From contig OZ024802.1 in NCBI GenBank assembly GCA_964017045.1, positions 27,592,293 to 27,656,292 of the forward strand: a stretch of 64,000 bases of DNA, written 5' to 3'. The position numbers were made by a program, and so were the translations under genes. This DNA is from Omphiscola glabra. Lineage: Eukaryota; Mollusca; Gastropoda; Lymnaeidae. The notes below the pieces were generated by a model. It searched no databases and was not told the origin of the DNA. It saw only the letters and a list, made by a program, of their open reading frames with translations. This document shows positions 56,508-64,000 of this stretch, piece after piece (positions within the stretch are counted from its first letter, which is position 1; each line of letters begins with the position of its first letter).

Positions 56508-57186
56508 GAAATTGGACTGTGAAATTGGGCTTTGATATTGGACTGTGATATTGGACTATGATATTGGACTATGATATTGGACTGTGATATTGGACTGTAA
56601 TATTGGACTATGATATTGGACCGTTATATTGGACTACGATATTGGACTGGGATATTGAACTATGATATTTGACTGTAATATTGGACAATGATATTGGACT
56701 GTGATATTGGACTATGATATTGGACTATGATATTGGACCGTAATATTGGACTACGATATTGGACTGTAATATTGGACTATGATATTGGACCGTTATATTG
56801 GACTACGATATTGGACTGTAATATTGGACTATGCTATTTGACTGTAATATTGGACAATGATATTGGACTGTGATATTGGACTATGATATTGGAACGTAAT
56901 ATTGGACTACAATATTGGACTGTAATATTGGACTATGTTATTGGACCGTTATATTGGACTACGATATTGGACTGTAATATTGGACTATGATATTTGACTG
57001 TAATATTGGACAATGATATTGGACTGTGATATTGGACTATGATATTGGACCGTAATATTGGTTTACGATATTGGACCGTTATATTGGACTACGATATTGG
57101 ACTGTAATATTGGACTATGATATTTGACTGTAATATTGGACAACGATACTGGACTGTGATATTGGACTATGATATTGGACTATGAC
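56508..57186. repeat. 13-bp tandem repeat, about 52 copies
   Basis: The unit is GATATTGGACTAT, with GTAATATTGGACC and CGATATTGGACTA variants. Blocks of about 8-9 units recur in order. Confidence 0.97.
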
Positions 57187-58069
57187 ACAGCTGGAGTCGT
57201 AACCAGCTGCTCAGCCGTTTCATCGGTTTTTTCCTATTGCCGATCCAGCTGAAAAGTGTGGCCACGCAAAAAACAAAAAACAAAACGATTCAAATCATGA
57301 TTCCAGCCGCCACATTTCTGGCTGCTTGCCTCTTGCCCTGTGTTTGTTCACCCATCTCTACTCTAACCGACAAACGTGGGCTGCTCACAATCTGACTAAT
57401 GAACGCTTTACAACGATGAACAGGAATGCGTTGCTCGGCTAATGAGTTCCCGCCATCATAAATAGGTCTTTTTTCGGGGGCGAGGGTTTTGAGGGAAAGG
57501 GGGGGGGGTGTTGTTGCGTGGGACGGTCAGCTTTTTTCCAAACATGTGACCTCTTCATCTCAGGGGAGTCCATGAACGAAATCGACATTGGTTTTTTTTT
57601 TTACTATTTTGTTTCGTTTTTTTTCTTCTATTTTTGCCATGCTGATTGCTACGTATCAGTACTGTGTATGCCAACGAGCGGAATACTTTTTTGACTTGAT
57701 ATGTTGTCTGCGGAATTATTTTTTGTCTCCAACTAATTTTAATGTTTCAAGAGTGAGATTTTGAAAGCGTTTTATGATTTACATAATTTAGGAGGAAAAA
57801 AAAATAGTCCGTGTTACATGTTGGAGAAAAGTAAGCTAACAAAGATTACAAATTGTATGTAATACACATGTTTTAATTGTTATTGCCGTTCAAAACTGGG
57901 CGATAATCGATTTTTTAAAATTTTTATTGACACGTTTACGTTGCTGGTAATCGATTACAATGTGAGCCATACCAGTAACAATGAACTAGAAGATGGGCCC
58001 GTTGGTCATTTTTTAAAACTATAATACAAGAAATTGATAAATGTAATTAAACTATACAAATCCACACAC
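57187..58069. other. Non-coding spacer
   Basis: T-rich; G run at 57499-57508. No gene is supported. Confidence 0.5.
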
Positions 58070-58265
58070 TCATCATGTATACTCTCAACCCCTCTTATAC
58101 ACACACTCATCATGTGTACTGTCAACCCTTCCTGGAAACACACTCATCATGTATACTGTCAACCCTTCCTGGACACACACTCATCATGTATACTGTCAAC
58201 ACTTCCTGGACACACACTCATCATGTATACTGTCAACCCTTCCTGGACACACACTCATCATGTAT
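58070..58265. repeat. 37-bp tandem repeat, about 5 copies
   Basis: Units carry ACACACTCATCATGTATACT and GTCAACCCTTCCTGG. TCATCAT recurs at 58144 and 58181. Confidence 0.95.
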
Positions 58266-58574
58266 AAGGGAAAGGCTGGATCCGGAGAGCCACGTTCCTG
58301 TTTTACCTTTTGTGAGCTACACTTTAAAAAAAAAATCATGATTATGTGCTGCGGCCATGGTCGGTCATGAACGTTAAATGTACGTTTTGTATTGTTAGCA
58401 CACACATGAACGTCTTTCTCTGAACGTTGTGAAACATATCGGCATCCAATAATCATTCCTAGACGAAGGTTGGTAAAAATTTTTGCAAACTTGATTCAGT
58501 TGAGGCAAATGACAAGTAAAATTCGCAACACAATATATACATCATAAAACACTAGCATTGTTTGGCTGGTTTTT

Positions 58575-60045
58575 GGTTAAGGATGGTGTGATTGATGTAT
58601 TGTATCTTGATGATTGGTGCGTTGTAACTTGTTGATTGGCGCGTTGTATCTTGATGATTGGTGCGGTGTAACTTGATGATTGGCGCGTTGTATCTTGATG
58701 ATTGGCGCATTGTATCTTGATGATGGCCGCGTTGTATCTTGATGATTGGCGCGTTGTATCTAGATGATTGGCGCATTGTATCTTGATGATTGGCGCGTTT
58801 TATCTGGATGATTGGCGCATTGTATCTTGATGATCGGCGCGTTGTATCTTGATGATTGGCGCGTTGTATCTTGATGAATTGCGCATTGTATCATGATGAT
58901 TGGCACGTTGTATCTTGATGCTTCATGCTTGGCGCGTTGTATCTTGATGCTTTACGCGTTGTATCTTGATGATTGGCGCGTTGTATCTTGATGATTTGCG
59001 CGTTGTGTCTTGATGATTGGCGCGTTGTATCTTGATGATTGGCGCGTTGTATCTTGATGATTTGCGCGTTGTATCTTGATGATTGGCGCGTTGTATCTTG
59101 ATGATTGGCGCGTTGTATCTTGATGAATTGCGCATTGTATCATGATGATTGGCGCTTTGTATCTTGATGCTTGATGCTTGGCGCGTTGTATCTTGATGAT
59201 TTGCGCGTTGTATCTTGATGATTGGCGCGTTGTATCTTGATGATTTGCGCGTTGTATCATGATGATTTGCGCGTTGTATCTTGATGCTTGATGCTTGGCG
59301 CGTTGTATCTTGATGCTTGATGCTTGGCGCGTTGTATCTTGATGCTTGATGCTTGGCGCGTTGTATCTTGATGCTTGATGCTTGGCGCGTTGTATCTTGA
59401 TGCTTGGCGCGTTGTATCTTGATGATGGCCGCGTTGTATCTTGATGCTTGGCGCGTTGTATCTTGATGATTTACGCGTTGTATCTTGATGATTGGCGCGT
59501 TGTATCTTGATGCTTGGCGCGTTGTATCTTGATGATGGCCGCGTTGTATCTTGATGCTTGGCGCGTTGTATCTTGATGATTGGCGCGTTGTATCTTGATG
59601 AATTGCGCATTGTATCATGATGATTGGCGCTTTGTATCTTGATGCTTGATGCTTGGCGCGTTGTATCTTGATGCTTGATGCTTGGCGCGTTGTATCTTGA
59701 TGCTTGATGCTTGGCGCGTTGTATCTTGATGGTTGATGCTTGGCGCGTTGTATCTTGATGCTTGGCGCGTTTTATCTTGATGATGGCCGCGTTGTATCTT
59801 GATGCTTGGCGCGTTTTATCTTGATGATGGCCGCTTTGTATCTTGATGCTTGGCGCGTTGTATCTTGATGATTTACGCGTTGTATCTTGATGATTGGCGC
59901 GTTGTATCTTGATGCTTGGCGCGTTGTATCTTGATGATGGCCGCGTTGTATCTTGATGCTTGGCGCGTTGTATCTTGATGATGGCCGCGTTGTATCTTGA
60001 TGCTTGGCGCGTTGTATCTTGATGATTTACGCGTTGTATCTTGAT
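58575..60045. repeat. 22-bp tandem repeat with an optional 7-bp module, about 62 copies
   Basis: The unit is GCGCGTTGTATCTTGATGAT plus TG. Many units have GCTTGG instead of ATTGG, and a subset adds a second GATGCTT. Blocks of several units (for example 58950-59170 and 59540-59650) are repeated. The long minus-strand frames are artefacts. Confidence 0.97.
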
Positions 60046-60482
60046 AATTTAAGGACGCTCCACCACCAGCCCTCCCCCGCTACTTTAAATAAATCTGTGT
60101 ATTTTCCCGGGGCGCAGAAACGACATGCCGATTTGTCTCTTTTCAAGTTGACTTCCTGAAACCTGGCCTATGCAATAAAACCTTGCCATGGTGCGTTATT
60201 TGTGGTGCATAAAATTGGATAGCGTTATTTCGGGGTTTTACAAATATTCCTTGCAAATACCGTTGATATTTTTTTTTTTTGGAAGATAATTTTTTTACTT
60301 TTTTTTAATTTAAAAAATGGTTGTAAGCAAATCTTTTTGTGCTTAGTGGGCTTCATCATGTTATATTTTCTGAAAGGCTTAACGTTAAAATAGTTACCGA
60401 AAAACGATTTCTAGTACCCTTTATAAAGTTTATTTCGCATATTCTGCTGCTTTCTCTATAAAAAATTGTGTTTGGATGTTTA

Positions 60483-60533
<51 letters not shown>

Positions 60534-61558
60534 ATTATTATTTTTTGTTGTTGAAGAAATTGAAAGAATGATTTACGAACACATTTTATTTCCCGTTTTT
60601 TTCTCCGGTTCACCAAGTATTTAATTACACATTAAAAAAAAGGGGGGGGGGGAGCTACAAAATTGTTAATACTCTACGTACCACACTTTTTTGACCAGAC
60701 CGTGGGAATAGTTTAGTACTTGCATACTCTCTACCACGCAACACCAGTGAGCAGATTTTTTTAAAAAAGAGACGTTTCTATATATGTCCTTTAAATTGTA
60801 TGTCCACCGGACAAACGAGCTAGTTTGTAGTTTGTTCATTAGGATGACTTGGTGTGACTTGGGATGACTTTAAAAAAACCAAAGCAATCGGATTAAATAA
60901 TATAAAAGCACTCAAGGAAAATTTGAATCCATGATCTTATGCCATTTGCAAAGACAAGAAAAACACTGCCTATCACGTTGATGAATATTGGAGTAGTTGA
61001 GGATGATTTCTGTGCTAACGCGTTGAAAGGGAGATACCGGATAATTACTGCTTTCATCGTCATCGTCGTCATCTAGACTGATGGATGGCTGTAATCGTAG
61101 CTAGTGACAACACTGATTTGTCTTATATAATGAGGACCATTCGTTTCTTTATTTTTAAGTTTTTATTTTTATTTTTGCGAACTCATTGTAAAGAGATGTC
61201 TTCTGAAGTGAGTCTCAAAGCCTTTGTGGACAGAGTTCACCTCTTGAGGTAATTGGCCACTCGTATGTTTGTCTCTGTGAAATTGTAGTGTTGCAGTGAT
61301 GGGTGACGCCAAGAAAGTATTTCTGTCAATTACGCTGGTAGGTTTATTTCTGAGTGCTGTTGACTGACGCCGTTTCTATTGGGGGGGGGAGGGTGGTCTT
61401 TGGGATTATTTCGGGGTTTAAACCTGGTGGGTTCAGTCTTGTTGGGTTTGTGGGTCTGGTGGATGTGGTCTTGTGGGTGTGGTCTTATTTAGTTTGGTGT
61501 TGGGTGTGGCGTCGGTGGGTGTGGTTGTTTGCGGGACTTTTGCGGACGTGGTCATATT
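60046..61558. other. Non-coding spacer with a (TA)n tract
   Basis: A (TA)n tract of about 45 bp lies at about 60484-60528, and G runs at 60642-60651 and 61381-61389. The frame 61354-61563 is GT-rich low complexity, not a gene. Confidence 0.55.
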
Positions 61559-61803
61559 TGTGAAGGGCCTCTGGGAAGGGTCTGTGGGAAGGGTTTCTGG
61601 GAAGGGTCTCTGAGAACGGTATCTGGGAAGGGTCTCTGGGAATGGTCTCTGGGAAGGGTCTCTGGGACCGGTCCTTGGAAAGGGTCTCTGGGAAGGGTCT
61701 CTGGGAACGGTCTCTGGAAATGGTCTGGAAAGGGTCTCTGGGAAGCGTCTCTGGGTAGGGTCTCTGGGAAGGGTCTCTGGGAAGGGTCTCTGGGAAGGGG
61801 TCT
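61559..61803. repeat. 12-bp G-rich tandem repeat, about 20 copies
   Basis: The unit is TCTGGGAAGGGT, with GGAACGGT and GGAATGGT variants. The frames on both strands are artefacts. Confidence 0.95.
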
Positions 61804-61869
61804 TTCGTGTATGGTCGTTACGATAGTCTCTATCACGTATGATCTATCATCTTAAAATCTAACAAAAAT

Positions 61870-62045
61870 ATCTCCAAGGCATCTCTCCAAGGCCTATCTC
61901 CAAGGCCTCTACCGAAGGTATCTCTATAAAGCCTTTCTATAAGGCCTCTCTAAGGCCTCTCCCCAAGGCCTCTCTCCATAGTCTCTCTCCATGGCCTCTC
62001 TCCAAGGCCCCCTCCAAGGCCTCTCTCTAAGGCCTCCCTCCAAGT
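61870..62045. repeat. About 13-14-bp tandem repeat, 12 copies
   Basis: AAGGCCTCTCTCC-type units with small indels. Confidence 0.9.
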
Positions 62046-62499
62046 CTACACGACGTCTGTAGACCTATATCTTCATGACTTTGAATACACAAGCGCCTGA
62101 AGACTTTTGATTCAGAAGCTAATATTTATTATTTATATATACCTTTCAGCAATAGCCTTATAGTAATGGAAGCCCAAACGTTTCTTGAGGGGCCACACCC
62201 CCCCCACCACCCCCCTCCCTCTTTTGTTTTGTTTTGTTGGTTTTCCTCCCTTTTCCATCAGGACTTTCTAAGGAGATTATTTACACAAAAAAAAATTTTT
62301 TTTTTAAATTTACGCCGATAATGAAAACTGAAGGTTTAAAAAAAAAACCCAAAAAACATTGATCATTTTTTTAAAAAAAGCAGCAACTCATTTGTCACGT
62401 GATATCTTGATCTCTTAATGGATATTAATAATTCTTGAAATTGTATTTTGTGTCTGTGTGTGGTCTATTTCCAGATTTGAAAGCTTTGTTCCAGGAAAG

Positions 62500-63708
62500 A
62501 TGGAGCTATTGCCCGCCATTGTCCTAATTGTTCAAGGTACAGTAAATGAACACATAGAATCAGAAAGCCAAACATGTTTCTACAACATGTCTGAATCTAT
62601 TTCTTTTTGTTCATGAACCTTTTTGTCATCTTTTGTTTGTTAACATTTTTTTGTCTCTGCGTTTCATTGTCATGCTCCTTTGTTAAAATCGATAATTTTA
62701 TTCGACCTGTGCAATTTCTGTGGCTTACATATATTTCGATATATATATATATATTTTTGTGTTGAAATTTCAATCTCAATTTTTACTTGTTCTCCTACGA
62801 CTTAAGATATTGTTCGAAGGTTGCTCTTAAAAGATATTAGAACTATAAAAATATCTTTCTTTATCCTGTTTTTTTTTCAATCAATTTTTAGTACTGTTTT
62901 TCTATGGTTTATAAAATGGATATTTATTATATTTAAAGAAATATAAATATATATATATATAGATATAAATAAATAAATATATACATATTTATATATTACT
63001 TTTCATTTTTAAATGTAATAAATATATTGATACATATATTTATATATAGAGTAACATACACATTTATACGTATATAGTAAGTTTTAAAATTCACATGCCC
63101 AGGTTTTCGCACTATATCTGGCCAAACGTGCATGGAGATCCCCAAATGCCAGTATGACGAACAAAAATTTGCCGACGCACAGTCGCTAGGCGACGTGAAC
63201 ACTCTTTGCCCGTAAGTAAAACTTTCTCCTTTATTTTGTCTTCCCAAAATAAAGAATTTTGATACGAAACAATGCAAACTGTAGGAGTTTAACTTAAGTT
63301 AAATATACCGTTACCGCTATTTCATAATTTTACTTGCTCAAAAAGCTTAAAATAGGGAGTGGGGAAGGGGGGGGGGCTAAAGCCAGCGTAACTTTGCAAG
63401 TGCCTGTCAGGCATCAATGACATTCAAAGTCAATATTCTGTGCATTGACATGCTGAATTGTACCTCAAGTATAGCTACAAAAACGAACCATTTCGCCCTC
63501 CCCTCTTTTTTCCCCACCCTTTTCAACGCATCAAATTTTTTCGTTTTTTTTTGTTTTTTTTTGTGCAGCCTACTCACTAACGCAGTCATCTGCAAGGCAA
63601 TCGCCCTCAATGACTGCAAGAGCAGCCCGTCATACAAGGACAGCGCACTGGAGCCCATACAGCAGGGCCTGGACCGAGACAATCAACAGCGGCTGGCGGT
63701 GTGTGGAG
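62500..63708 (+). CDS. Secreted cysteine-containing protein, 5' part (first three coding exons), function unknown
   Basis: Coding exons are 62500-62536, 63103-63211 and 63569-63708 (37, 109, 140 nt). Donors are GTACAG, GTAAGT and GTCGGT, with good pyrimidine tracts before each AG. The joined frame has 95 codons with no stop and ends in phase 1, so more exons lie beyond the window. Residues 1 to about 20 (MELLPAIVLIVQGFRTISG) look like a signal peptide. The rest is probably helical with spaced cysteines: QTCMEIPKC, NTLCPLL, AVICKAIALNDC, and LAVCG at the end. The ATG follows a plausible acceptor (CTATTTCCAG at 62464-62473), so an upstream non-coding exon is likely. I do not recognise the family. 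The third exon is the best-supported part, and the last donor is non-consensus. Confidence 0.65.
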
Positions 63709-64000
63709 GTCGGTCAACGTTAATATTTCGTTTCCACCCCACCCTCACCCCAAATCACTTGCCCCCAATCCCCCCCCCCGATGAATGGATGCTGTTGATG
63801 CACATTGAGAGAGGTTTGTTAGCACAGAGTTATATATGTCTCCCCCAACACTCTCCGCCACGGAACGTCTGATGTTAGTCCACATCACGATTTATTTTTA
63901 GCATAGATTCAACACGTTTCCTTATCCCACGAAGACCCTCATTTGTCCAAAACAAAACAAAAAACATACACCATTTATATATTTAAAAATTATACAAAAA
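63709..64000. other. Intronic sequence to the window edge
   Basis: Contains C runs and AT-rich sequence. The open frame continuing from exon 3 to 63872 loses protein-like character after the donor, so it is taken as intron. Confidence 0.5.

Noticed and set aside
58923..59618. 231-codon minus-strand frame
   Set aside because: Pure translation of the 22/29-bp array.
63417..63872. 151-codon frame as one exon
   Set aside because: Only 63569-63708 behaves as coding. The acceptor at 63567-63568 and a donor at 63709 define the exon, and the rest is intron.

Overview
This is a eukaryotic nuclear window, most likely from a mollusc and probably a gastropod. Two intron-containing genes encode the compact, cysteine-rich GH45 endoglucanase typical of molluscs. 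Two short hAT elements resemble SPIN, a family previously reported from a pond snail. The species assignment is inference. There are no prokaryotic features. Most long reading frames in the window are translations of tandem repeats, not genes.

Genes. Two tandem GH45 paralogs lie on the minus strand: copy 1 at 26023-20261 and copy 2 at 37021-31856. Both have five exons of 37, 135, 126, 126 and 173 nt, four phase-1 introns, a 198-residue product with a signal peptide, 12 cysteines and both catalytic aspartates, and a TATA box 83-94 bp upstream of the ATG. A third gene, on the plus strand, begins at 62500. Its first three coding exons encode a small secreted cysteine-containing protein that I do not recognise, and it runs out of the window. 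A weak orphan first exon with its own TATA box lies at 18549-18465 on the minus strand.

Repeats. About 40 unrelated minisatellites and microsatellites with units of 4-51 bp fill the intergenic space and introns. The largest is a 31-bp satellite of about 210 copies (11.49-18.01 kb). Others are a (CTTT)n tract of 1.3 kb, a 14-bp array at 46.0-47.0 kb, a 20-bp array at 47.65-49.10 kb, a 13-bp array at 56.5-57.2 kb and a 22-bp array at 58.6-60.0 kb.

Mobile elements. Short TIR elements are numerous, and several have 8-bp target duplications (hAT) that can be read directly. Three copies of a PIF/Harbinger-like MITE have TWA duplications. There are three 3'-terminal LINE remnants and a 3.4-kb hAT-bounded composite at 52.3-55.7 kb.

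Most notable points: (1) a 45-bp array in GH45 copy 2 amplified from the exon 2/intron 2 junction, carrying 12 extra splice-donor sites; (2) a hAT MITE with perfect target duplications whose interior has become a 30-bp minisatellite, with an unexpanded relative 9 kb away; (3) two SPIN-like elements; (4) a near-perfect hairpin with 41-bp arms at about 6.0 kb.
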